A stretch of DNA of 64,000 nt from Azohydromonas lata NBRC 102462 (GTDB taxonomy: Bacteria; Pseudomonadota; Gammaproteobacteria; Burkholderiales; Burkholderiaceae_C). This document shows, piece after piece, positions 48,522 to 56,582 of the stretch. Where the stretch lies: assembly GCF_001571085.1 (NCBI RefSeq), contig NZ_BCTC01000029.1, positions 1 through 64,000 on the forward strand. Reading direction: 5' to 3'. The stretch's first letter is position 1, and every line of letters begins with the position of its first letter. Both the position numbers and the translations under genes were made by a program. The notes beneath the pieces were generated by a model that saw only the letters and a list, made by a program, of their open reading frames with translations, did not search any database and was not told the origin of the DNA.

Positions 48522-49403
48522 TCAGCGCCCCTGCTCCTGCGCGCGGCTGGTGGGCGGGAAGTGGTCCAGCCAGCCGCCCACGTCGTGCCTGTAGGCCGGG
48601 TCGTTGACGTCGGGCCAGGCGTTCTCGTCGAAGCCGCGCTTCATGTCCAACTGCTCGCGCGGCACGTTGAGCACGAGGTCGGCGTCCTTGTCCCGGCCCG
48701 CGGGCAGGCTCAGCGCGGACAGGGGCAGCGCCAGCAGCTTGTCGTCCGGGCTCCACTTCTTGTCGAAGTCCAGCACCACGTAGTGCACGCGCTGCTGGGC
48801 CATGTTGACCACCACGTCCTCCACCTCGCCGGCGTCCTTGCCCTGGCGGTCGTTGACGTCCTTGTCCAGCAGCTTGCTCATGCGCATGAGGCGGTGCGCG
48901 GTCGCGGCCTGCGCCGGCGCCTGGGCACCACCGTGGTAGCGGTCCACGTCGCGCCAGTAGGCGGTGGCGTCCAGCCCGGGCCAGTGGGCCTTGTCGAAGC
49001 CGAGCGAGCTGCGCAGGCGGTCCTTATCCACGTTGAGCGTCAAGTCGTCGCTGTCGGCCGCGGCGCGAAAGGCGTTGACCGGGTAGGCGAACAGCTTGTC
49101 GCCCAACCCGGCCACGCCACCGAAGGACAGCACCGCGTACTGCAGGCGGCCGGTGTTCATGTCCACGATGAGGTCGTCGATGCGGCCCAGCTTCTCGCCG
49201 CCGGTGCCCAGCACCTCACGGCCGATGATCTTGCTGGCCCGCGCGTCACGCGCGAGCGGGCTGCCGGCGGCCGGCGCCTGCGCGGTGGCGTGGGGGGCAG
49301 CAGGCTGCGCGGCCGGGTCCGCGGCAAATGAAGGCAGCGCCGCCAGCGCACCGGCCAGGGACAGCAGCAGCGCGGCGCCGCGGGGGCGAAGAGTCGATTT
49401 CAT
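48522..49403 (-). CDS. Exported protein with two PRC-barrel domains
   Basis: A 293-residue exported protein with a signal peptide (about residues 1-27). Two PRC-barrel-like domains follow: SKIIGREVLGTGGEKLGRIDDLIVD near residue 58, and SKLLDKDVNDRQGKDAGEVEDVVV near residue 175. PRC-barrels act in RNA processing and in envelope or photosynthetic proteins; the role of exported tandem copies is not known. The ATG at 49401-49403 follows GGAG. No terminator was seen in the 28-base gap to the convergent AraC gene. Confidence 0.85.
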   Translation of the reverse strand: MKSTLRPRGAALLLSLAGALAALPSFAADPAAQPAAPHATAQAPAAGSPLARDARASKIIGREVLGTGGEKLGRIDDLIVDMNTGRLQYAVLSFGGVAGLGDKLFAYPVNAFRAAADSDDLTLNVDKDRLRSSLGFDKAHWPGLDATAYWRDVDRYHGGAQAPAQAATAHRLMRMSKLLDKDVNDRQGKDAGEVEDVVVNMAQQRVHYVVLDFDKKWSPDDKLLALPLSALSLPAGRDKDADLVLNVPREQLDMKRGFDENAWPDVNDPAYRHDVGGWLDHFPPTSRAQEQGR

Positions 49404-49566
49404 GGTGTTCTCCCGTGCAGTGGATGCGGCGGGCCGGCCTGGCTTGCAAGGCCTTCTGCAATGGTGCCCGCCACCCAGGGCACCGGGCAAAACCTGGGCC
49501 CGCGCGGCAGGTGCCGTATGCGGGCACTGCGCCGGCGTTGCGGGAGCGAAAGTCGAGCCGGCAACG

Positions 49567-49592
49567 AAAAGGCCGCGGCGGTTGCCGCGGCC
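49567..49592 (-). terminator. Rho-independent terminator after the Ser/Gly-rich gene
   Basis: A perfect 9-bp GC stem (49571-49579 with 49584-49592) and 4-base loop, followed on the minus strand by TTTT (complement of 49567-49570). It lies 56 bases after the stop of the Ser/Gly-rich gene. Confidence 0.85.
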
Positions 49593-49648
49593 CTGGTGCG
49601 CCGGCCGCAGCCGGCCGGGATCGGGAAAAAGCGCCTGTCCCGGCGCGC

Positions 49649-50647
49649 TCAGCGCCCCGTGCCGGAAGAGGTGCCGGAGCCCGTGCTGCCCGGGTTGACC
49701 GCGCCCGTGCCGGTGGTGGAGCCGCTGTTGCCGGAAGACGTGCTGCCCGTGTTGGAGTCCCCGATGCCGCGCGTGCTGCCGCTGCCCGTGGGCGTGCCGC
49801 TGCCGGTGGAGCGCGAGGAGCCCGTGGACGGAGCCGTCATGCCCGTGCCGCTGGTACCGCTGCCGGACGACATGCCCGTGGAGCCGCTGCCCGTGGCGCC
49901 GGAAGGCATGCCGCTGCCCGTGTTGCCGCTGTTGACGGCGCCCGTGCCGGTGGTGGAGCCGCTGTTGCCGGAGGAGCCGCTGTTGGTGTTGGCGTCGCTG
50001 GCCGTGTTGCGGTTGGCGCCGGTGTAGGCACCGCTGCCGGTGTTACCGGACGTGGCGCCGCCCACCGCGCCGGCCGGCGAGGCGCCGCTGCCGTAACTGC
50101 CGGAGGAACTGCCCGTGCTGCCCGTGCTGCCCGTGCCCGCACCCGTGGTGGAGCCGCTCATGCCGCTGGAGCTGGAGCCTGACCCGCTGCCATAGCTGCC
50201 GGAGGAGGAGCTGCCCGAGGCGCCCATGCCGGAGGAGCCGCTGGAACCGCTGGAGCTGCCGGACATGCCGGTGCTGGAGCCGCTGCCGCTGCCGTAGGAG
50301 GACGAAGACCCCGTACCCGCGCCCGTGGTGGTGGCGCTGCTGCCCGTGGAGCGCGTGCCTTGGGCGACGACGGGCACGTCCAGCGTGCCGCGCAGCGCCT
50401 CGTTGTAGGCGTTGCGCGCCTCGTGCTCGCACAGCGCGCGCGGCTGCGTAGCCTGGCCGCTGCGGCAGTACTGCAGGTCGGAGCGGTACTGGGACTGCGC
50501 GGCGCTGCGGTCCACGCGGGTGGCGGCATGGCTGGCCGTGGCCGTGGCGCCCAGGGCCACCAGCACGGCGCCGCCCAGGACGGCGAGCCGGAAGTTGCGT
50601 CGCGCGGCGTCGAGGCGGCCCAAGCGGGCGGAGGGACGGTGGTTCAT
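49649..50647 (-). CDS. Exported Ser/Gly/Thr-rich low-complexity protein
   Basis: A 332-residue protein from ATG 50645-50647, with a strong AAGGAG upstream. A signal sequence with a basic start ends near ASHAATR. A short conserved-looking head domain of about 50 residues (two cysteines, YRSDLQYCRSG and LCEHEARNAYNEALRG) is followed by about 230 residues composed almost wholly of Gly, Ser and Thr. Within it, GNSGSTTGTGAVN occurs twice. The head recalls small proteins that many Burkholderiales export; the tail looks disordered. Function is unknown. It diverges from the copper-storage-like gene. Confidence 0.8.
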   Translation of the reverse strand: MNHRPSARLGRLDAARRNFRLAVLGGAVLVALGATATASHAATRVDRSAAQSQYRSDLQYCRSGQATQPRALCEHEARNAYNEALRGTLDVPVVAQGTRSTGSSATTTGAGTGSSSSYGSGSGSSTGMSGSSSGSSGSSGMGASGSSSSGSYGSGSGSSSSGMSGSTTGAGTGSTGSTGSSSGSYGSGASPAGAVGGATSGNTGSGAYTGANRNTASDANTNSGSSGNSGSTTGTGAVNSGNTGSGMPSGATGSGSTGMSSGSGTSGTGMTAPSTGSSRSTGSGTPTGSGSTRGIGDSNTGSTSSGNSGSTTGTGAVNPGSTGSGTSSGTGR

Positions 50648-50808
50648 ATGCTTCGCTCCTTGAATCGAACAGGTTGCGTGGCGGCCCAAAAGAGGCCGCC
50701 CGGCCGGTGACCAGGGATCAGCAAGCGGCATGCGCGGCGCGGCGCGGGTGCGATGCTTGCCGGCAGCGCCACGTCGCCCGCCCAAAGCGGGCTGTGGAGA
50801 AGCGATTC

Positions 50809-51159
50809 ATGGACAACCATCCCTACGCCGTTTGCATCGAAGCCTGCGACGCGTGCGCCGCGGCCTGCGACCACTGCGCCGTTTCCTGCCTGCAGGAGCC
50901 GCAGCCCAAACCGATGGCGCGCTGCATCGCGCTGGACGTCGATTGCGCGGCCGTGTGCCGCCTGGCCTCCGGCGCGATGGCACGCGACAGCGAGCACGCG
51001 CAGGCCATCTGCGCGCTGTGCGCCCAACTGTGCGAAGCCTGCGGCACCGAGTGCGGCCGCCACGCCATGGAGCATTGCCAGGAATGCGCCGAAGCCTGCC
51101 GCCGCTGCGCCGAGGCCTGCCGGCACGCGGCGCTGCATGGGAGCGTGGGGGCGCCGTGA
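50809..51159 (+). CDS. Cysteine-rich four-helix-bundle copper-storage-type protein (Csp3-like)
   Basis: A 116-residue protein with 19 cysteines, most in CxxxC or CxxC spacing along predicted helices, such as CIEACDACAAACDHC and CQECAEACRRCAEAC. This is the pattern of the cytosolic Csp proteins, whose four-helix bundle stores many Cu(I) ions in its core. No signal peptide is seen, which fits the Csp3 subgroup. The ATG at 50809 has GGAG nine bases upstream. It is divergent from the Ser/Gly-rich gene with 161 bases between. Confidence 0.9.
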   Translation: MDNHPYAVCIEACDACAAACDHCAVSCLQEPQPKPMARCIALDVDCAAVCRLASGAMARDSEHAQAICALCAQLCEACGTECGRHAMEHCQECAEACRRCAEACRHAALHGSVGAP

Positions 51160-51193
51160 GGCCCCGCCCTCTACATCGCCATCCCTGCGCCCC

Positions 51194-52618
51194 TTACGGC
51201 GCGATCTCCTCCGCCCAGTCGTACAGCGCGCCCAGGATGTCGTGGCCGCGCTCGTCCGCGGTTTCGCTCAGGGCGTCTATGCGCTCGGCGAAGGCGGCCA
51301 GCGTCATCACGCCGCCCTGCCCCTCGTGCAGGCGGCGCGCGCGGTGGCGCTCCCAGCGGGCCTGCTCGGCTTCGTCCAAGGTGCCGGGAAAGTTGCGCGC
51401 GCGCCAACGGAATACCAGCTCGTTCAACCGCGCGTCCTCGAACGGCGGCTCGCGCAGCGCCAGCTCGTGCGGCGGCGCGGCGCGCAGCGCGTTGAGCTTT
51501 TGCCGGTCACCGTTGCCGACAAAGCCGCCGTAAAGATCCTCGTCCACGTCCATCGGGCCTTCCGCGCGGGGACGCTCGAACACCTCGGCCCACAGCTGCG
51601 GCGGCAGCGGCGCGTGCTGCGCAAAGCGCTGCGCGTGCTCCATCTGCTGGGCCATGTCCAGGCCCCAGCGCTGCGCCTGCGCCGGGCTCAGCGTGCGCGG
51701 ATTGCCTATGACCACGGGCGCCTTGTTGATGTGCACGCTCTTGATGGGCAGCCGCGCCACGCCTTCCGGCAGCTCGTCGGTACGGGTGAACAGGCGCTGG
51801 CGGATGGTGGCCGCGTCCAGCTCGAACAGCTCCGCCGGATCGGCCGCCAGGTCCCAGCACAGCAGCTCGTTGCGGTTGCTGGGGTGCGGGCCTATGGGGA
51901 ACATCAGCGCGATGCAGCCGCGCTCGGGGCCGAACATGCCCGATACGTGCAGGAAGGGGCGGCCCACCCCGATCTCGGCCAGCACCGCGTCCTTGCGCCG
52001 CAGCTTCAGGCAGAAGTCCCAGAGCTTGGGCTGCGCCTGCTTCACCAGCCGCGCCAGCGCGATGGTGGCGCGCACGTCCGAGAGCGCATCGTGGGCGGCG
52101 TCGTGCAGCAGCCCGTTGGCGGCGGCGAGGTCTTCGAGCTTGAAGGACGGGCGCCCGTCCGGATGCTGCGGCCACTGCAGCCCGTCGGGACGCAGCGCGT
52201 AGGCGCAGCGGACGACGTCCAACAAATCCCAGCGCCCGCAGCCGTTTTGCCACTCGCGGGCATACGGGTCCATGAGGTTGCGCCAGAAGAGAAAGCGCGT
52301 GACCTCGTCGTCGAAGCGGATGCTGTTGTAGCCCAGGCCCACGGTGCCGGGCCGGGCCAGCTCGCGCTCTATGGCGGCGGCGAACTCGTGCTCCGGCACG
52401 CCCTGCTCCTGGCAATGCTGCGGCAGGATGCCCGTGAGCAGGCAGCTCTCGGGGTCGGGCAGCATGTCCAGCGGCGGCTGGCAGTACAGCATCAGCGGCT
52501 CGGCGATCTCGTTGAGGTCGGCATCGGTGCGCACCCCGGCGAATTGGGACGGACGGTCGCGGCGCGGCACGCGGCCGAAGGTCTCGTAGTCGTGCCAGAA
52601 GAAGGTCAGGTCGCTCAT
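51194..52618 (-). CDS. sbcB: Exodeoxyribonuclease I
   Basis: 3'-to-5' single-strand DNA exonuclease (ExoI) acting in recombination, mismatch repair and trimming of DNA ends. The 474 residues match the family. The DEDDh exonuclease motifs are visible: FFWHDYETFG near residue 6, SIRFDDEVTRFLF near 100 and the final HDALSDVRAT near 182. SH3-like and C-terminal helical domains follow. It stands alone, with 48 bases to the exported ligase gene upstream. Confidence 0.96.
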   Translation of the reverse strand: MSDLTFFWHDYETFGRVPRRDRPSQFAGVRTDADLNEIAEPLMLYCQPPLDMLPDPESCLLTGILPQHCQEQGVPEHEFAAAIERELARPGTVGLGYNSIRFDDEVTRFLFWRNLMDPYAREWQNGCGRWDLLDVVRCAYALRPDGLQWPQHPDGRPSFKLEDLAAANGLLHDAAHDALSDVRATIALARLVKQAQPKLWDFCLKLRRKDAVLAEIGVGRPFLHVSGMFGPERGCIALMFPIGPHPSNRNELLCWDLAADPAELFELDAATIRQRLFTRTDELPEGVARLPIKSVHINKAPVVIGNPRTLSPAQAQRWGLDMAQQMEHAQRFAQHAPLPPQLWAEVFERPRAEGPMDVDEDLYGGFVGNGDRQKLNALRAAPPHELALREPPFEDARLNELVFRWRARNFPGTLDEAEQARWERHRARRLHEGQGGVMTLAAFAERIDALSETADERGHDILGALYDWAEEIAP

Positions 52619-52666
52619 CCGCGGGACGATACCCGAGCCGCCTGACGGCCCTCTCGTCGCCGCGGC

Positions 52667-53572
52667 TCAGAAGCCCGGATCGACGCGAAGGAAGCTCGCG
52701 AAGCGCGGCAGCCCACCGCTGCTCCAGCCGCGGTGCCGGTAGCTCACCACGCTGCCCAGCGGCGGCGGGTCGCGGCGCAGGGCGTCGCTGAAGCCGCTGC
52801 CGAGCAGGAACTCGCGCCGGTCGCCCTCCAGCATGCGCAGCCGCAGCGCCACCAGCAGGCCGTGCATGCGGCCCTCGGCGCCGAAGTGCCGGCCCACGAC
52901 CACGCCCTCGGCGTCCTGCCGGGGCTTGAGTTTCAGAAGCACGTCCGAGCGGCCCGTGGCGTAGGGCGCATCGGCGCGGTGCAGCACCAGGCCCTCGCCG
53001 TCGGCGGCCAGCACCTGGCGCAGCCGGCGCTGCAGCGCGGCGCGGTCCACGAGCCGCTCCTGCGGCACGGCCTGCAGCGTGTCCCAGCCGGTGCGCGCCA
53101 CCAGCGCGGCCAGGGCCTGGGCGCGCTCCTCGAAGGAGCCGGGTGCGCCGGGCAGCTCGAAGAGCTGATAGCGGATGCCCTCCCAGTCCGCCTCGCGCGC
53201 CTCCTGGCGCTTGACGCGGCCGGCCAGCTCGCTGAAGCGTCCGCGCGCGAGCCACAGCTCGCCGTCCAGCGGTTGCGCGGGCAACCGGCGCAGCAAGGCC
53301 GCCGGTGCCGGCACCAGGGCGCCACTGCGAAAGCGCAGCCGCTCGCCGTCCCACAACGCGCGCACGCCGTCGAATTTTTCGCTCACGAGGTAGCCGGCGG
53401 GGTCCACGCCGGCCGGGGCTTCGCGCGCCAGCAGCAGCGCCGGGGCGTCGCGGCGTTGGGCGTCGGCGGGCGCGTCGTCCGCGGGCCTGAGGGCCTGCGC
53501 CGTGGCAGGCAGTGCGCAAGCCGGGAGCCAGTACAGCAGGCGGCGGCGCGTGATGGGGTCCAGGTGCTGCAT
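52667..53572 (-). CDS. Exported minimal ATP-dependent DNA ligase (Lig E type)
   Basis: A 301-residue ligase. An N-terminal signal with RRRLLYW suggests export. The adenylation domain shows motif I EKFDGVRA with the nucleophilic lysine near residue 70, motif III DGELW, motif IV DGEGLVLH and motif V LLKLKP; a short OB domain follows, with no other domains. This is the architecture of Lig E, the small periplasmic ligase of proteobacteria thought to act on incoming or extracellular DNA. The ATG at 53570-53572 follows GGGAG; a longer frame to 53611 is possible but lacks the signal layout. Confidence 0.88.
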   Translation of the reverse strand: MQHLDPITRRRLLYWLPACALPATAQALRPADDAPADAQRRDAPALLLAREAPAGVDPAGYLVSEKFDGVRALWDGERLRFRSGALVPAPAALLRRLPAQPLDGELWLARGRFSELAGRVKRQEAREADWEGIRYQLFELPGAPGSFEERAQALAALVARTGWDTLQAVPQERLVDRAALQRRLRQVLAADGEGLVLHRADAPYATGRSDVLLKLKPRQDAEGVVVGRHFGAEGRMHGLLVALRLRMLEGDRREFLLGSGFSDALRRDPPPLGSVVSYRHRGWSSGGLPRFASFLRVDPGF

Positions 53573-53736
53573 GCGGGTCTCCCTGTCGGTGGACTTGGTG
53601 CGATGCAGCATAGGAGCCGGCGCGGGGGCTGCGCCCTGGATGGAACCCGGGGCACACGCGCACTACTGCCCGCCCAACCCTGCCGCCGACAGCACCGTCC
53701 GGGAGCGCGGCCGTGCCGGCATGGTCCAATTCCAGG

Positions 53737-55629
53737 ATGAGTGAAAGACCCAAGATCGGATTGAAGGCTGGCGCCAAGACGCGCGACCCGCGCCGCGCCA
53801 ACGTGCGGCCCACCGCGCGCAAGGCCGGCCCGCCGCCCACCGCGGCCGAGCGCGCCGCGCGCGACGAACAACGCAGCCACGGCGATCGCCCCGCCCGCCA
53901 GGACCGCCGCGACGACGCCCCCCGCGGCCCGCGCCGCGACGCCGGCGACCGCCCCCGCCGCCCCGACGACCGCGGCGGCTTCAGCAATGACCGCCCCCGC
54001 CACGCCGGCCCGCGCGAAGACCGGCCGCGCCGTGACGACCGCCCGCAACGCGACGACCGCGGCGGTTTTCATGCCGACCGCCCCCAGCGTGACGACCGCG
54101 GCAGCTTCCACGGCGACCGCCCTCGCCGCGACGAGCGCCCCGCCTTCGGCGACCGCGACCGCGGCGGCTTCGGCGGCCCCGGCCGGCGCGACGAGCGCCC
54201 GCAGCGCCCCGAGCGCGGCGGCTTCCACGGCGACCGGCCCCAGCGCGAGGAACGCGGTGGCTTCCACGGCGACCGCCCGCGCCGCGACGAGCGCCCCGCC
54301 TTCGGCGAGCGTGACCGTGGCGGCTTCGGCGGCCCCGGCCGGCGCGACGAGCGCGGCGGCTTTGGGGATCGCCCCCAACGCCCCGAGCGGCCCGAGCGTG
54401 GCGGTTTTCATGCCGACCGCCCCCAGCGCGAGGAGCGTGGCGGCTTCCACGGCGAGCGTCCGCGCCGCGACGAGCGCCCCGCTTTCGGCGACCGCGGTGG
54501 CTTCGGTGGCCCCGGCCGGCGCGACGAGCGCGGTGGCTTTGGGGATCGGCCCCAACGCCCCGAGCGGCCCGAGCGCGGCGGTTTTCATGCCGACCGCCCC
54601 CAGCGCGAGGAAGGCGGTGGCTTCCACGGCGACCGCCCGCGCCGCGACGAGCGCCCCGCCTTCGGCGACCGTGACCGCGGCGGCTTCGGCGACCGCCTGC
54701 AGCGCCCCGAGCGCGGCGGCTTCCACGCCGAGCGTGCCGCGCGCGACGAGCGCCCGGCCTTCAACCGCCGCAGCCCCGCCCCCGGCCAGCCCGTGCCGCA
54801 GCGCCGTATCGAGGCCGACGAGGCCCGCTCCCGGAGCTGGGATGCACCGGCCAGGGGTGAGGACGACGACGCCGAACCGGCCGCCGTCGCCCAGGGCGTG
54901 CGCCTTTCGAAACACCTCTCCGAGCAGGGTCTGGTGTCGCGCCGCGAGGCCGACGACTGGATCGATGCCGGCTGGGTGAAGGTGGACGGCAAGATGGCCG
55001 TGCTGGGCCAGCGGCTGATGCCGGGCCAGGTCGTGGAGATCGACGACGCCGCACGCCAGGCGCAGGCCAAGCGAGTGACCATCCTCATCAACAAGCCCAT
55101 CGGCTACGTCAGCGGCCAGGCCGAGGACGGCTACGAGCCCGCCGCCGTGCTGGTGACGGCCGAGAACCACTGGAGCGAGGACCCCTCGCGCCTGCGCTTC
55201 CACCCGGGCCATGGCCGCCACCTGGCGCCCGCCGGGCGGCTGGACATCGACTCCACCGGGCTGCTGGTGCTCACCCAGGACGGCCGCATCGCCAAGCAGC
55301 TCATCGGCGACGAGACCAAGGTGGAAAAAGAGTACCTGGTGCGCGTGGAATACCAGCACCCCGGTCGATTGCCCGACCGCGACCTGGAACTGCTGCGGCA
55401 CGGCCTGGAGCTCGACGGCAAGCCGCTCAAGCCCGCGCAGGTGAGCTGGCAGAACGAGGACCAGTTGCGCGTCGTCCTGCGCGAAGGCCGCAAGCGCCAG
55501 ATCCGCCGCATGTGCGAGGCCGTGGGCCTCAAGGTCGTGGGCCTCAAGCGCGTGCGCATCGGCTCCGTGGTGCTGGGCAAGCTGCCGCCGGGGCAGTGGC
55601 GCTACCTCGGGGACTTCGAGAAGTTCTGA
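53737..55629 (+). CDS. RluF/RluB-type pseudouridine synthase with a long Arg/Asp/Gly repeat N-terminus
   Basis: About 630 residues. The C-terminal 260 are a complete RsuA/RluB/RluF-family enzyme: S4 RNA-binding domain (RLSKHLSEQGLVSRREADDW), LINKPIGYVSGQ, and the catalytic AGRLDIDSTGLLVLTQDG with its aspartate. It should pseudouridylate 23S rRNA; RluF-like specificity for U2604 is a guess. The N-terminal 360 residues are a low-complexity tail of RGGF, RDERP and DRPQR units, resembling RGG-box RNA-binding tails. At DNA level one unit repeats with a 177-base (59-codon) period, for example at 54403 and 54580. Tail length is likely variable. Confidence 0.9.
   Translation: MSERPKIGLKAGAKTRDPRRANVRPTARKAGPPPTAAERAARDEQRSHGDRPARQDRRDDAPRGPRRDAGDRPRRPDDRGGFSNDRPRHAGPREDRPRRDDRPQRDDRGGFHADRPQRDDRGSFHGDRPRRDERPAFGDRDRGGFGGPGRRDERPQRPERGGFHGDRPQREERGGFHGDRPRRDERPAFGERDRGGFGGPGRRDERGGFGDRPQRPERPERGGFHADRPQREERGGFHGERPRRDERPAFGDRGGFGGPGRRDERGGFGDRPQRPERPERGGFHADRPQREEGGGFHGDRPRRDERPAFGDRDRGGFGDRLQRPERGGFHAERAARDERPAFNRRSPAPGQPVPQRRIEADEARSRSWDAPARGEDDDAEPAAVAQGVRLSKHLSEQGLVSRREADDWIDAGWVKVDGKMAVLGQRLMPGQVVEIDDAARQAQAKRVTILINKPIGYVSGQAEDGYEPAAVLVTAENHWSEDPSRLRFHPGHGRHLAPAGRLDIDSTGLLVLTQDGRIAKQLIGDETKVEKEYLVRVEYQHPGRLPDRDLELLRHGLELDGKPLKPAQVSWQNEDQLRVVLREGRKRQIRRMCEAVGLKVVGLKRVRIGSVVLGKLPPGQWRYLGDFEKF
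54230..54740 (+). repeat. Tandem repeat array in the pseudouridine synthase tail
   Basis: In-frame imperfect repeats with a main 177-base period, built from shorter 24-33-base blocks encoding RGGFH, DRPRRDERPAFGDR and GGPGRRDERGGF. The array is coding and kept in frame. It explains the long antisense open frame on the other strand. Confidence 0.8.
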
Positions 55630-55640
55630 CGAGACGTGCA

Positions 55641-55672
55641 AAGGCCCCGCCGCCTGACGGCGCCGGGGCCTT
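55641..55672 (+). terminator. Hairpin after the pseudouridine synthase gene
   Basis: An 8-bp outer stem (55641-55648 with 55665-55672) with an inner 4-bp stem, 11 bases after the stop. There is no T run beyond the closing TT, so it is only a possible terminator; it could serve both this gene and the convergent small gene. Confidence 0.5.
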
Positions 55673-55747
55673 GCTGCGCGGGCAGCGCCGTGCGCTGCCG
55701 CGAAGGTTCAGGACAAGAGGGACTCCTTCAGGAGACCCTGGGGACGA

Positions 55748-56047
55748 TCAGCCCCGGTCGGCGCGCGCCGCGCGCATGCCGCTGCGGTTGTGGTCCATGG
55801 TGCCCGTGCCGTTGACGGTGTGGGCCGGGGTGGCTTCGTTGGCGTTGTTCTTGTTGACGTTGACATCGACCGCACCCTTGGCGTTCTTGCCCACGTCCAC
55901 GTCCACGCCCGGAACGCCGCGGTCCATCTCGGCCTTGGCGGCCGGCGTGCCGGTGCCCACATTGGACTGGTCGGCGGCTTGCGCGGCGCCGGACAGGGCC
56001 AGCAGCGCAACGGCAGTGGCGGCAAGGGTGTTGCGGATCGTGCTCAT
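55748..56047 (-). CDS. Small exported protein of unknown function
   Basis: A 99-residue precursor with a clear signal peptide (cut near AAQAADQ). The mature part is hydrophilic, rich in Asp, Asn, Val and Gly, with VDVDVGKNAKGAVDVNVNK showing a short alternating pattern. No domain is recognised. It converges with the pseudouridine synthase gene and has 141 bases to the response regulator upstream. Confidence 0.75.
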   Translation of the reverse strand: MSTIRNTLAATAVALLALSGAAQAADQSNVGTGTPAAKAEMDRGVPGVDVDVGKNAKGAVDVNVNKNNANEATPAHTVNGTGTMDHNRSGMRAARADRG

Positions 56048-56188
56048 AAGGTGTGCTCCTCTAGTGGCTGTGGATCGATCAATCGGCCCCGGGCGCTGAT
56101 CACGCCGGCTTGGGCAGCTCCCGGGCCGTGCTTGTCATTGGGCAATGGGCGTGCCCGAGGCCGCATGAACCTCCATGCCGTTACCCCC

Positions 56189-56569
56189 TCAACCACCCAC
56201 CTCCGCCTCGCCGCCGCCCTCCTGCGCCAGCATCTCCTCCACCTGCCGGTTCAACAGCGCGAGGTTGACGGGCTTGACGAGGAAGCTGGTGCAGCCATGG
56301 ATCAGCGGCTCGTCGCCCGCGTAGCCGGACATCATGATGATGGGCAGCTGCGCACGGCGCCGGCGCAGCTGCATGACCAGGTCGCGACCGCTCATGCCCG
56401 GCATGCTCAGGTCGGAGATCACCAGGTCGGCCGGGTCGGCCGCCTCCAGCGCCAGCGCCTGCTCGCCGTTGCCGGCCACGCTCACGCGGTAGCCCATGCT
56501 CTCGAAGTAGTACTGGAACACCGCGGTCACGTCGGCCAGGTCGTCGACGATGAGGATGTGCTTGGGCAT
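56189..56569 (-). CDS. Single-domain response regulator
   Basis: A 126-residue receiver domain with no output domain. It begins KHILIVDDLADVTAVF, has the phosphoacceptor aspartate in LVISDLSMPG near residue 52, and the conserved lysine in FLVKPVN. The ATG at 56567-56569 lies 13 bases after the LOV kinase stop, so it is the obvious phosphotransfer partner or a relay and sink for it. Confidence 0.92.
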   Translation of the reverse strand: MPKHILIVDDLADVTAVFQYYFESMGYRVSVAGNGEQALALEAADPADLVISDLSMPGMSGRDLVMQLRRRRAQLPIIMMSGYAGDEPLIHGCTSFLVKPVNLALLNRQVEEMLAQEGGGEAEVGG

Positions 56570-56582
56570 GGGGCGAACGCTT

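Noticed and set aside
54230-54740. CRISPR-like array
   Set aside because: Repeats are in-frame coding, with no unique spacers and no cas genes nearby.
53383-55641. A 752-codon open frame on the minus strand, rich in Ala, Val and Gly
   Set aside because: It is antisense to the repeat-rich pseudouridine synthase, has no recognisable domain, and arises because GC-rich repeats suppress stops on the other strand.
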